Part shown: positions 25,587 to 35,145 of the stretch, in pieces
How positions within the stretch are numbered: the first letter of the stretch is position 1
How the letters are laid out: each line of letters begins with the position of its first letter
Assembly (NCBI GenBank): GCA_964626565.1
Contig: CAZVFX010000038.1
Location: forward strand, 1-55,301
Direction of reading: 5' to 3'
DNA length: 55,301 nt
From: CAZVFX01 sp964626565
GTDB lineage: Bacteria; Myxococcota_A; UBA9042; CAIXZC01
Program-made: the position numbers and the translations under genes
The notes under the pieces: model-generated
Databases searched by the model: none
What the model was told of the DNA's origin: nothing
Seen by the model: only the letters and a program-made list of their open reading frames with translations

Positions 25587-28121
25587 ATGTCTCAATTGCC
25601 GAGGAGATGGGGGCTGACGCCGTGGGTTCTGGTCGTCGCGTTGCTGGCGGTATCTTGCGGGGATGATTCCGGCAAGATTGGTGACGAACTCATAGATCCG
25701 CATGGCCGCCTCGTCAAAACGATCTATCCGGGAGCCGTGGAGCAAGGGCACGGATCGGTCACGCTGGCGCCTGCGACCGCGGAGTCGTCTCCGGCGTATC
25801 CCCGGCAGCCGTTTTCTGATGTTGAGCAAGAGCCTGCGTTGCCCGCCGCGGCTATCAAGAGCGTGCTGGGCACCAAGCACCGTCTACACGAGTTGAAGAA
25901 AAGTGGCGCCGGGCACGAAGAGCCGTCGCACGAGAAACCTGCTCCCGACGTGCAGTCCGGCTCGCCCGAGGAGTTGCCCCTGCCTTCCTACCTTGTGACC
26001 TCGGGAGGGGATGACAAGCTGACCCTCGACTGGCCTTCCGGAGGGGTCTCGGCCAGCATCGAAATACCTGCCGGCGCGGTGGCTCCGGGGACTGCCATAT
26101 CCATGCAGCCGATTCAGCCCGAGGAGTACGAGCATCGTACCCCCGGAGTGGTGGTGGACGGGCTCGCCTTTCGCCTGCTTCCCCATGGGCTGAAGTTCAA
26201 CTATCCGGTGCTGTTGACGGTGCACTACCAGTCCCAGTTGAGCATGGACGAGCGCTACGCGCTTCTGTACTGGGACGAAGCCGCGCACAACTACGAGCGA
26301 CGTCCGATTGTGATGAAAGACATCGGGTCCAACAGCGCGGTGTTTTCGCTCAATCATTTCAGCGACTATAGCCTGGTCTACACCGTGGTTGAGGCGGTGT
26401 GGATGAAGCGAAAAGGGGGCAGCGACTGGCAGATGCGGACCTATTTTGAAGGTTGGCCCGGTCTTATTTCGGCACAGGTTCACGCCAGTTGCGCGGGTGC
26501 GCCCGCGCAGTTGCTCCCCGATCCGTCGGCGGGGCTGTTCACGGAGGAGTGGGTTGGATTTACTAACATCGACATCAGCGGTTGCGGCGGCGGGGGATAT
26601 GGCAAACACCAGTTGAAGGCGTGGGTCGAGATCACTCAGGAGAACGAGGACAACCCGGACGAGCCGACGGTGTACACCATGGAGTTGTGGGAGCAGGGGG
26701 TGGTGAGCGAGTGGCCGTCTCTCGGGGACGGGGAAGCGATGGAATTGCTGGCTCGATTTGCCCCGGTCTTTCAGTTTGCGGCTGACGAAGAGTATTATCC
26801 CGTGACCGTTGAGCAGTTCACCGACATCATCAGCGAAATTCGGATGCCGTCGGGTCGAAGCCACTACTTCTGGGATCCCGGAACCGGCGCGGGGGAACTG
26901 CCCATCCTCGGGGATTTGAATGCCGGGGTAGTGTACAAGGGCAAAAGTATTCCTTCCCCCATGAATGCGTCGGAAGGCACGGTTTATGGGCGGGCGTTCG
27001 AAGTATCGGGCGGAAACATCGCGTTGGTGTACTCCCTCTATTTCCCCTGGAGCCGTGAGTTGGGGGGCTCCACCGGCACGTGGGGTGGCCACCGGGGCGA
27101 CGTAAAGTACGTGGTAATCATGATTTCGTCTGCGGGTGACGGGATGTACCAGCCCTCTTCCATGACTTTGTCCCAGCATCCTGCCGGTGCGTCAATCGAG
27201 TACCTGGGGGACGAGGAGATGCCGGTGTGGACCCTGTCCAGCTTTTCCGGCGGCCGGCTGCGCGTGCCGTGGGCGGACACGCTGCGCTGCAAGCGTTACA
27301 GCGGCGAGGACTCGGACGAGGAGCACCCCTGGGTTTTCGTGGGAGAGTTGTCACATGCGTTGTATCCGAGGAAAGGCCTCTACAAGGTGTCGGCTGGGGG
27401 TGGCGGCCCTCAGTTCGAGGAGCAGGCGGGCGGGGGAGAGTACGAAATCTGGCAGCCTGCCGGCTTCAGCCACGTTTGCGACATCATGCCCCAGTACGAC
27501 CTGGCCCTCCATCCTTCAGTGGACGGGGTCATGTCCGGGGACCCGGAAGGCTACCTGCTGTTTTCCGGCGCGTTTGGTGCGGGGCGGTACGGCTCCACCA
27601 GCTTCGCCCCCCACGGTGAGGCGTGGCACAGCCCGGGCAGTTGGGTTGCGGATGCGAGCACGGGCAATTTCGACGAGGGGACCAACTGCTACAAGTGCCT
27701 GCCTTTCTATACGTTGAACACCATCGACGGCTTCGATCCGGGGTACTGCACCGCGATCTGGTGGCCCATCTACTACTGTCAGTGCAGTTCTTGCGGCGCA
27801 GTAGACGGGGACGTCTTCATCGACTTCCCCGATGGCTACCAGTGTAACGATCCTCAGTACTGCAACCAGTTTGACATGGACGGGATGTGCAAGACCGGGC
27901 TGACTTTGGAATGGTATTCGGACGCGCCCTTCAACGGCTGGGTGACCGAGGACCCGGATCTGCCTATGCACGCCAAAGTGTGGGTGATCATCAACTATCC
28001 GCCAACCTGCTATTCGTCTGCGGTGTCCGGTGCGGGAGTGAAGACCTACATGTGCGGCACTGCTGCATGTTGTCGCGAAGCCTACGGGTACGTTGGCGGC
28101 GAGTGTTATCCCCAGATTTAG
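25587..28121 (+). CDS. Lipoprotein with ZU5-like and Vps62-like domains
   Basis: An 844-residue lipoprotein; the ATG follows GAGGAGGAGTAACG, and the signal ends in ALLAVSC. Residues ~125-260 resemble a ZU5-type domain: ASIEIPAGAVAPGTAISMQP, then FRLLPHGLKFNYPVLLTVHY and a strand set ending in NHFSDYSLVY. The middle (~390-560) resembles Vps62/DUF946: ARFAPVFQFAADEEYYPV, ALVYSLYFPWSREL and GHRGDVKYVVIMIS, followed by a LYPRKGLY-like segment. The C-terminal ~130 residues have about 16 cysteines in irregular spacing, including YYCQCSSCG and CGTAACC. Predicted to be at the outer surface. The ZU5 and Vps62 assignments are by motif and moderately sure; function unknown. Confidence 0.72.
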   Translation: MSQLPRRWGLTPWVLVVALLAVSCGDDSGKIGDELIDPHGRLVKTIYPGAVEQGHGSVTLAPATAESSPAYPRQPFSDVEQEPALPAAAIKSVLGTKHRLHELKKSGAGHEEPSHEKPAPDVQSGSPEELPLPSYLVTSGGDDKLTLDWPSGGVSASIEIPAGAVAPGTAISMQPIQPEEYEHRTPGVVVDGLAFRLLPHGLKFNYPVLLTVHYQSQLSMDERYALLYWDEAAHNYERRPIVMKDIGSNSAVFSLNHFSDYSLVYTVVEAVWMKRKGGSDWQMRTYFEGWPGLISAQVHASCAGAPAQLLPDPSAGLFTEEWVGFTNIDISGCGGGGYGKHQLKAWVEITQENEDNPDEPTVYTMELWEQGVVSEWPSLGDGEAMELLARFAPVFQFAADEEYYPVTVEQFTDIISEIRMPSGRSHYFWDPGTGAGELPILGDLNAGVVYKGKSIPSPMNASEGTVYGRAFEVSGGNIALVYSLYFPWSRELGGSTGTWGGHRGDVKYVVIMISSAGDGMYQPSSMTLSQHPAGASIEYLGDEEMPVWTLSSFSGGRLRVPWADTLRCKRYSGEDSDEEHPWVFVGELSHALYPRKGLYKVSAGGGGPQFEEQAGGGEYEIWQPAGFSHVCDIMPQYDLALHPSVDGVMSGDPEGYLLFSGAFGAGRYGSTSFAPHGEAWHSPGSWVADASTGNFDEGTNCYKCLPFYTLNTIDGFDPGYCTAIWWPIYYCQCSSCGAVDGDVFIDFPDGYQCNDPQYCNQFDMDGMCKTGLTLEWYSDAPFNGWVTEDPDLPMHAKVWVIINYPPTCYSSAVSGAGVKTYMCGTAACCREAYGYVGGECYPQI

Positions 28122-28142
28122 GAAGGGCCGGCCGGACTTGTA

Positions 28143-31100
28143 TCAAGGAGGATAGAATGTCAACTTCAAATCATACGGCCCCATATCGTCTTCTGAGTAG
28201 CCGTCGACGATAATGTAGTACTGTCCGGGAGTGAGGTCGACACCGATCAGAGCCGCATTGCCCCAACTCGTTGCGTGGCATCCGATCTCATTTTCCGGTT
28301 GGCACTGGCCTTTGAACAGGTAGAGGGTAGGATCGTCTGGCCCGTTGAAGGAGAGCAGGATATCAGCGCTGACCTGGTCGGCCACCGTCATTGCCCACAC
28401 TGCATCGGCCCCGGATGTGGTCACGCAGTTTCCCTGATACAGATTGCTCATCCCGGCGGTGTTTCCCGACTGTTGGACCCATGAGCCCTGGTAGCCCAAA
28501 GTGATGGGAACTCCGTCGGCGACGTGCAGGGGATTTTCACACGATTCTCCTTTGCAGACGTCCGACGTCGTGCAGGCTTCGTCCTCACAATCGACCATGC
28601 CGTCGCCGTCGTCATCAAATCCGTTATCACACGACACTTCCGAGTCGAGAAGGGCGAAGAACTCGAATTGCAGGTTGTACGGACCGGAGTGGGGTTGAAA
28701 TTGGATGTTGTCGACGACCGCATAGTAGACGCCAGCTTCAAGGAGAGCCTTCGTTTCGGCTGGCCCGGCGTAGGAGCTGTTGCAGGCCAGCCCGGCGCCC
28801 GTACAGCTATCCTTGAACAACTGGACCGCGGACCAGTCCGAGTCGGCGAACTCGAGCGAAATGTGCACATTCATTGCTTGCTCCAACTCGAATCTCCATG
28901 CTGCATCCGCGTTGGCCTGGCAACTATTGGCGCATGAACACGAGTAGTTCTTTGCATAGCCCTTGGTGGTGCCGTCATATTCGAGCTTCAGGCCGTCATC
29001 GGCGTCCCCCAGCGGCTGGCCTTCGTTCACCAGGTTGGCGACTTCGCATGTGTCGCCACCGCCGCACCAGGGCGATCCGTCACAGTCTTCGTCACTGCAG
29101 TCAGGTTTGCCGTCCAGGTCCTCATCCACGTCGTCGCTGCAGTCGGTCTCAGACTCCGTTGGCGGCGTCCACTCCAGCCAGAGAGAGTAGAACCCCACCC
29201 CCGGGGGTTTGCCGGAGAGACGAAGGAAGTACGGTCCCGTGCCGAGTATCGGGGTGTCGATTGTCTTGTTTGCGCCGAATTGCCAGCCATAGGTCGAGGC
29301 GACAGAAGAGTGAGATTCGTCGTAGAGCTTCAATTTGATAGCGAGAAAAGGATCAGGTGCGGCGGTGATGACAAGAAATCCCGGTGCCGGTACTGTGAAG
29401 GTGAAGAAGTCGTCGTCGGAATCAGGGAAGATCAGGGTCTTTCCGGGCACAGTTATTCCGGCCTCGCCTATCTCGTCGAGGGAAGTCGCAGAGGCAAAGA
29501 AGTTGTTGGGTTCGTACGGGTCGAGGCACTCTGCCATCAATCCGCAGTCGTCGTCATCGCAGTCGACCAGCCCGTCCAGGTCGTCGTCAATGCCGTCCGA
29601 GCACTTGAATTCATCACTGGGCACAGGGTGGACCTTGACGGACAGGTTGTAGAAATCGATTGGCGCCCCGATTGAGTCAGCAACAACGAAGTAGCTGCCC
29701 GCAGGCAGGGGGACGGTCAGCAGGGCGTTCCCCGTTTCTTCCGCGGAACCCGGAGCGCAATGCATGGGCGAAGTGTCATCGCAGCCTTCCTGAAGTATGT
29801 ACAGGGCCGGGTCGTACTTGGTCGACCCGTTCCAACTGAAATCGAGGTCGAGTTCTACTACGAGCGCCTCGGCGAGATGGAGTTTGTACACTACTTCCGG
29901 GCCATCGGTAGCGTCGCCGTTACACGTGATTTCGAGGTCGCTCCAGCCGCCTACGCTGGAACCGTGGACAATGAACTCGTTTTCAGTCATTTCCACCGTG
30001 AGCGGCGGGCCGGGGCCGAGGACAATGGCACTGGAGCACTGGCCGCCGACGTTCTTTCCCCAACATAACTCGTATTGTTGGCAGTTGATGTCCACGCAGT
30101 CCACCTTTCCGTCCGCGTCGTCGTCCTCTCCGTTTGCGCAGTCCCACTCGGCATCCGGTGGAACGCTCACCGCCAGATCCACCTGATAGGGCCCTGCGTA
30201 GTCTGAGTGCCCTTCTACAACGAGGAAGTAGATACCCGGCGGCAATTTGGTCGTGAATACCGACGGCTGCCCGGGGGTGCCGTTTCCGCACTGCACTGCC
30301 TGCTCGGCGCTGCAGCCTTTGTCCAGCAGGTAGACCACAGACGATTCCGTATCGGACTCCATTCTGTGGGTCACCGTCACGTTCATATTGTCGGCCAGGT
30401 CGAGGCGATAGACCAGGTCCGGCGCTCCTCCGGGGCCCTCGCTGCATGGCGAAAGGAAGTTGTCCGACGCTCCCGTTGTGGTTCCGGCGAGGGCGAAAAC
30501 CTGGCCATTGTGGAGCGGGGTAACTGGCAGGCCTGAGTTGATGGGCACGGCCACGCCGCACTGGTCGCCGGCCAGGGCGGGGCAAAACGGCGACCCGGTA
30601 CAGTCGCTATCCTGACAGTCAACGTCTCCATCCAGGTCGTCGTCGGTATAGTCGCCACATTCCGTTTCTTCGGTGAGCCCGTACAGGCACGCCTCCGCGC
30701 ATGCGCACGATTGGTCTTCGCAATCGGGTTGGCCGTCTACGGTCTGCTCAGCGGTGGCGAGGCAGAGTTGCTGGGATGTCGCTGGAACGCATAATTGTGC
30801 GCAGTCGGGGTCGTCGCAATCCGCGGCGCCGTCACCGTCATCATCCACCCCATTGTCGCACTGCTCGACACAGACCCACGGTTCGGACGGGCACAGTCCG
30901 CCCTGGCAGACGTTGGCATCGCTGCAGGGCCCTGCTGTGCAAGGCTCGCCGTCCAGCGGCACCGGATTATACACACAGCCGGCATTGGGCTGACACCAAT
31001 CGTTGGTGCACGGGTTTCCATCATCGCAGTTCTTAGGTTCGGTTTCGCACTTACCCGTCGATTCATCGCAGAACGCCTCCTGGCAGGGGGAGGCCCCACT

Positions 31101-34100
31101 ACAGGTCTTCTCGACGAAATAGCAGCCGTCCTCGGAATCACATTTGTCAACCGTGCACTTCAATCCGTCGTAGCAGTCGATTCCATAGTAGAAGCAGATC
31201 CCGTCTTCCGTCTCACAGAGGTCGACGGTGCAACCGTCATCGTCATCGCATTTCGGCAAGTGCGTAAAGCCCTGGCCCGGTACGCAAATGTCTGTAGTGC
31301 ATGGGTCCTCATCGTCGGGAGGGACGATACTGAGCGAATAACAACCACTTTCCGGAGTGCAGAAGTCCAGCGTGCATGTGTTGCCGTCGTCGCATTCCAC
31401 TGGCTCGCTCTTGCAATCGCCCGTTTCTTTCTCGCAGTAGTAGTTGAAGCATGCGTTCGGTGTTTCCGGAGCGCAGTTTTTGGGAATGTTCAGCACCCCG
31501 ACATCGGGATCACAGGAGTCGATGGAGCAAGCATCGCCGTCATCGACAGAGATGGGGCTGTGCGAACACTCTCCCGTTTCAGAGTTGCATTCAGCAACGG
31601 TACATTTGGACTCGGCGATGCAGGGCTCCCAGTGTACGCACGCGCCGGTGGGCAGAAGGCATTCGTCGACCGTGCACGCGTTGCCGTCGTTGCAGGTCTT
31701 GGGCACGGCGGAACAACTACCGTCCGGGTAGATGATGTCCAGGGTGCAGGGGTCTCCATCAGAGCAGGGTGGTAGTTCATTGGTGCACCCGGACGCAGGG
31801 TCGCAGCCGTCCAACGTCTCAGGATTGCTGTCGTTGCAGCCGACGGGGAGGTGGTAGCACTCGAGGCTCACGGAGTCCAGGTAGTCCCAGGTACAGGCGT
31901 TCTGGTCGTCGCACTCAGGATTGGGCTCCGGGCAATCGCACCATTCGTGGATGCACCCCTCTGCAGGCAGGCAGTAGTCATCGGTATTCGGGTTGGCGTC
32001 ATCGCATTCCACCGGGGCCTTGTTGCAGCCCACTTCCGGCACACAGAAGTCGATGGTGCACAGGTCAAAATCATCGCATTCCACCGTGTAATGGACGCAG
32101 CCCTGGTCCATTGAGCAGGAGTCAGTGGTGCACAGGTCGCCGTCATCGCAATCCATCGGTTCGTGGTAACAGCCGGTGTCCGGGGCGCAAAGATCGACGG
32201 TGCACAGATCTCCATCGCTGCAGTTGCGCGGAGCATGTGTGCATCCCCCGCCCAACCCAATGGAATCAACAGTACACTTGTCGTTGTCGTCGCACGAAGC
32301 GACATCGTGTTGACAGCCGAGGAATTGGTCGCACCAGTCGTCGGTTGTCGACTGTCCATCGTTACAGTTGATGGCCGGGTAGTGACACCCCAGCACGTTG
32401 TCACATTGATCGTGAGTGCAGTTATCGTTGTCGTGACAGATGACTTCAAAGTAGATGCAGCCCCAGGGGTCCCACCAGTCTTCGGTGCACGCGTCTCCAT
32501 CGTCGCATTCTATCTTCTCGTGAACGCACGCTCCCGTTGCTGGATCGCAGGAGTCATCGGTTCCCCCCTTTCCGTCATTGCATGAGGTGACCCATACCTC
32601 ACAACCGGCATCGGACATCCAGGTAGTCGTGCATGGGTTCCCGTCCCAGCAGTCGTCCGGTGCTTTCTGCACATACTGGCACTCTCCGGTTTCGGGTGCA
32701 CAGGCGTCCTCGGTGAGGATGTTCCCGTCGTGGCATTTTCGCTCGTAGCTGCAGCTACCGGTGCACGGGTCGCAGATGTCCACAGTGCATTTGTCGCCGT
32801 CGTCGCAGCCCGGTTCGTGGCTGCAGCCGTTGACCGGGTCGCACAAGTCTGCAGTGCAAGGGTCGCCATCGCTGCAGTCGATCGACTCGTTGACGCAGCC
32901 ACCGTTCCAGGCAGTGCAGTGGTCGACGGTGCAAACGCTGAAATCGGTGCAGGTTACGGGAACGTGAACACACCCGAGTTCGGGGATGCAGAAGTCCTCG
33001 GTACACAGGTCTGCATCGCTGCAAGGTACCTCCTCGAACACACACGCCCCGGATTCGGGGTCGCAAGCTCCTACCTGGCAGACGCTGGGCGCCGGGCAAT
33101 CCACTTCCTCGGGGCCTGACAGACAGGTGCCGCCCGAGCAGTAGTCACCAATGGTGCAAGGGTTGTCATCGTCGCATAGTTCATCGGCGGGAGACCAATC
33201 ATCAGCGGCCTCGTCCGGGTCGCACAGAAGGCACGGGACGTTCGGCAGAACAGCGCCTTCCGTGTAGCAGTCACCCTCGATGAGACAGTAGCCGGGGGGA
33301 ATGCCCGCCTCAATGCAGTGACCTTCTGCCGCGACGAGATCGACACAACCCAGGTGCGCACACTGGTCCACAAGGATCGTGATGTCGTCCAGGACGATCT
33401 CCACGCCGGCAAACGAGGTTTTCTCCAGGTTCAAGCCGATGAGCGTTGCCCCCGGTCCCGCCTGGCCGAGGTCCGCTATGTGGCGATGCCAGGTGGAGTC
33501 GCACTCGCTGTTGTTCACTTCGGCCACCACCTGCTCGTTTACCTGCACCGTCAGCGTAAACGGCACTGCCGCATCAGAGCACCTGACGTGGAAAGAGAGC
33601 ACCAGTAGTTCAACGTCGTCGGCTGCCGGGAGCGGTTGCTCGAAACCGAGCCAGCCGGAGAACTCTCCCAGTTGGTAGTAACGCAACGAATAAGTGCCTG
33701 TGTTGGCGTTGGAGCCGTCCCAGGTGTGCTTCACCTTCCAGGGGTTTTCCCCATCTCCCCAAAACATGAGTGTGGGTGATGGATTCCCCGGGGCCTGTCC
33801 CTCGAACCCCTCGTGGAACATGAGCAACCTGTCTTCGCATCCGAGAACCTCCTGCGTCTCATCCAGGACTTCGGAGCAGGTCTGGTAATAGAGACAATCT
33901 TCATCATTTCCGCAACAGTTGTCGCATGTGCATTGGGAATCCTGACACGACTCCCAGGCCTGGCACTCGCCACAGCTTCCGCCGCAACCGTCGCCGCCGC
34001 ACGCTGCGCCGGCGCAGTCGGGGATGCACTCAGTACACTCTCCCGAAACGCACCACCACAACTCGGTAAGGCCGCACTGTGTTTCATCGGGCAGGGCGGT

Positions 34101-34931
34101 GAAGATGCAGCCCTGCTCCGGCGCGCACGAATCCTCGGTGCACTGGTTGAAATCGTCGCATTCCACAGCCAGACCCAGGCACTCACCGTCATAGCACTCG
34201 TCCGCCTCAACGCACAGGTCGTTGTTGTCGCAGGGCGTGTACATGGGGGAAGGTGCGGGGCCGCACGTTCCCGTTTCCGGGTCGCAAACGGAGATAAAGC
34301 AGTCGTCCGCTATTTCGTCCACGCACTCCACCGCCAGTTCCGGGGCGTCTTCGCACAGGCCGACGACACAAAGCACCAGCCCGTTGCAGAGGTTTCCGTC
34401 GTCGTGAGAGAGGCAATCGGCATCTGAGTCACAGGAGAAGCACAATTCAACCGGACCGGTGTTGCATTCACCCTCAGAGCAGAAGTCTCCCGCCGTGCAC
34501 GGGTCGCCGTCGTCGCACTGGGCTTCGTTGGGCTTGCTCAAGCAACCCTCGATGGGGTCGCACCACGTGTCAGTACAAGGGTCATCGTCATCACAGTTGA
34601 CTCCGGCGCACAGGTCGGTCCAGACTTCCTCACCGGCCACGTCCGGCAGGTCCGGCGGGGTGTCCGGAAGGACTGCCCCCTCATCCGTGCCGGTGTCGAT
34701 GAGAGTTCCAGTTGTCTCTTTGGAGTCCTTCGGAGCGTCTGCAACGACATCGATGAGGACGGCGTCTGCCACCACCCCCACCTCTGCGACACCCACTTCC
34801 CCACGGATTGATTGGTCGAGCGGTCCGACATCGGTCTTGCCCGGGTCCGGAGCATCCGAAGTACTGGAAGGAGAACATCTTGCAAAGAAGAACAGGGCCA
34901 ACATCAGTACGACCCGCCCCGTCCCCTTCAT
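28143..34931 (-). CDS. Giant exported protein of CTDC repeats and PPC/Asp-rich repeats
   Basis: A 2262-residue protein with an export signal (VVLMLALFFFARC; the Arg before Cys makes a lipobox doubtful). An Asp-rich linker precedes CTDC (Dictyostelium-type) repeats of ~24 residues, core CDDGDPCTxDxCDPxxGCxxxP; about 34 can be counted, some degenerate. Near residue ~370 they are interrupted by a Cys-Gly-rich patch and a jelly-roll, MAM/ConA-like domain (LMFHEGFEGQAPGNPSPT to IVLDDITILVDQC). The C-terminal third alternates six Asp-rich units such as CDNGVDDDGDGAADCDDPDC, probably calcium sites, with PPC-type beta-sandwiches (YFLVVEGHSDYAGPYQVDL). A good promoter lies upstream. It is likely a long surface fibre or adhesin; function inferred. 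Confidence 0.87.
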   Translation of the reverse strand: MKGTGRVVLMLALFFFARCSPSSTSDAPDPGKTDVGPLDQSIRGEVGVAEVGVVADAVLIDVVADAPKDSKETTGTLIDTGTDEGAVLPDTPPDLPDVAGEEVWTDLCAGVNCDDDDPCTDTWCDPIEGCLSKPNEAQCDDGDPCTAGDFCSEGECNTGPVELCFSCDSDADCLSHDDGNLCNGLVLCVVGLCEDAPELAVECVDEIADDCFISVCDPETGTCGPAPSPMYTPCDNNDLCVEADECYDGECLGLAVECDDFNQCTEDSCAPEQGCIFTALPDETQCGLTELWWCVSGECTECIPDCAGAACGGDGCGGSCGECQAWESCQDSQCTCDNCCGNDEDCLYYQTCSEVLDETQEVLGCEDRLLMFHEGFEGQAPGNPSPTLMFWGDGENPWKVKHTWDGSNANTGTYSLRYYQLGEFSGWLGFEQPLPAADDVELLVLSFHVRCSDAAVPFTLTVQVNEQVVAEVNNSECDSTWHRHIADLGQAGPGATLIGLNLEKTSFAGVEIVLDDITILVDQCAHLGCVDLVAAEGHCIEAGIPPGYCLIEGDCYTEGAVLPNVPCLLCDPDEAADDWSPADELCDDDNPCTIGDYCSGGTCLSGPEEVDCPAPSVCQVGACDPESGACVFEEVPCSDADLCTEDFCIPELGCVHVPVTCTDFSVCTVDHCTAWNGGCVNESIDCSDGDPCTADLCDPVNGCSHEPGCDDGDKCTVDICDPCTGSCSYERKCHDGNILTEDACAPETGECQYVQKAPDDCWDGNPCTTTWMSDAGCEVWVTSCNDGKGGTDDSCDPATGACVHEKIECDDGDACTEDWWDPWGCIYFEVICHDNDNCTHDQCDNVLGCHYPAINCNDGQSTTDDWCDQFLGCQHDVASCDDNDKCTVDSIGLGGGCTHAPRNCSDGDLCTVDLCAPDTGCYHEPMDCDDGDLCTTDSCSMDQGCVHYTVECDDFDLCTIDFCVPEVGCNKAPVECDDANPNTDDYCLPAEGCIHEWCDCPEPNPECDDQNACTWDYLDSVSLECYHLPVGCNDSNPETLDGCDPASGCTNELPPCSDGDPCTLDIIYPDGSCSAVPKTCNDGNACTVDECLLPTGACVHWEPCIAESKCTVAECNSETGECSHSPISVDDGDACSIDSCDPDVGVLNIPKNCAPETPNACFNYYCEKETGDCKSEPVECDDGNTCTLDFCTPESGCYSLSIVPPDDEDPCTTDICVPGQGFTHLPKCDDDDGCTVDLCETEDGICFYYGIDCYDGLKCTVDKCDSEDGCYFVEKTCSGASPCQEAFCDESTGKCETEPKNCDDGNPCTNDWCQPNAGCVYNPVPLDGEPCTAGPCSDANVCQGGLCPSEPWVCVEQCDNGVDDDGDGAADCDDPDCAQLCVPATSQQLCLATAEQTVDGQPDCEDQSCACAEACLYGLTEETECGDYTDDDLDGDVDCQDSDCTGSPFCPALAGDQCGVAVPINSGLPVTPLHNGQVFALAGTTTGASDNFLSPCSEGPGGAPDLVYRLDLADNMNVTVTHRMESDTESSVVYLLDKGCSAEQAVQCGNGTPGQPSVFTTKLPPGIYFLVVEGHSDYAGPYQVDLAVSVPPDAEWDCANGEDDDADGKVDCVDINCQQYELCWGKNVGGQCSSAIVLGPGPPLTVEMTENEFIVHGSSVGGWSDLEITCNGDATDGPEVVYKLHLAEALVVELDLDFSWNGSTKYDPALYILQEGCDDTSPMHCAPGSAEETGNALLTVPLPAGSYFVVADSIGAPIDFYNLSVKVHPVPSDEFKCSDGIDDDLDGLVDCDDDDCGLMAECLDPYEPNNFFASATSLDEIGEAGITVPGKTLIFPDSDDDFFTFTVPAPGFLVITAAPDPFLAIKLKLYDESHSSVASTYGWQFGANKTIDTPILGTGPYFLRLSGKPPGVGFYSLWLEWTPPTESETDCSDDVDEDLDGKPDCSDEDCDGSPWCGGGDTCEVANLVNEGQPLGDADDGLKLEYDGTTKGYAKNYSCSCANSCQANADAAWRFELEQAMNVHISLEFADSDWSAVQLFKDSCTGAGLACNSSYAGPAETKALLEAGVYYAVVDNIQFQPHSGPYNLQFEFFALLDSEVSCDNGFDDDGDGMVDCEDEACTTSDVCKGESCENPLHVADGVPITLGYQGSWVQQSGNTAGMSNLYQGNCVTTSGADAVWAMTVADQVSADILLSFNGPDDPTLYLFKGQCQPENEIGCHATSWGNAALIGVDLTPGQYYIIVDGYSEDDMGPYDLKLTFYPP
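28157..28213 (+). other. 18-residue reading frame with perfect ribosome site
   Basis: A short frame MSTSNHTAPYRLLSSRRR begins 35 bases after the Vps62-like lipoprotein stop. It is preceded by AAGGAGG with ideal spacing, the best Shine-Dalgarno in this area, but runs antisense through the 3' end of the 2262-residue gene. It is either a small basic peptide, chance, or the surviving 5' end of a gene cut off by an inversion. Confidence 0.3.
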
Positions 34932-35006
34932 GTATCCCTCCCCGAACTGGCGGCCACCCCCGCATCGGGACTGTGGCGCTCACCATTTATACCTACTGAC
35001 GGGTCT

Positions 35007-35035
35007 ATTATATAACCGGGTGTTCAACTGTTCAA
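35007..35035 (-). promoter_or_regulatory. Sigma-70-type promoter of the giant repeat protein
   Basis: On the minus strand TTGAAC and a perfect TATAAT are separated by exactly 17 bases, with a second TTGAAC eight bases inside the spacer. The -10 lies about 76 bases before the start codon. It sits in a 214-base divergent region; the rest of that region has no gene. Confidence 0.65.
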
Positions 35036-35145
35036 CAGGGGAATATGGAGATCAGTAGTCTTGCGTGGTGACCTCGGGGCCTGCTAAGATAATGTCGACC
35101 ATCCGGGGGAAGGGGCCAGGGTCATATCATCGGGGTGTCAGGACG

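Noticed and set aside
30795..31775. 326-codon plus-strand frame inside the giant CTDC gene
   Set aside because: Antisense shadow of the repeat array; composition is Ala/Val/Arg-rich and repetitive, and the minus frame has clear domains.
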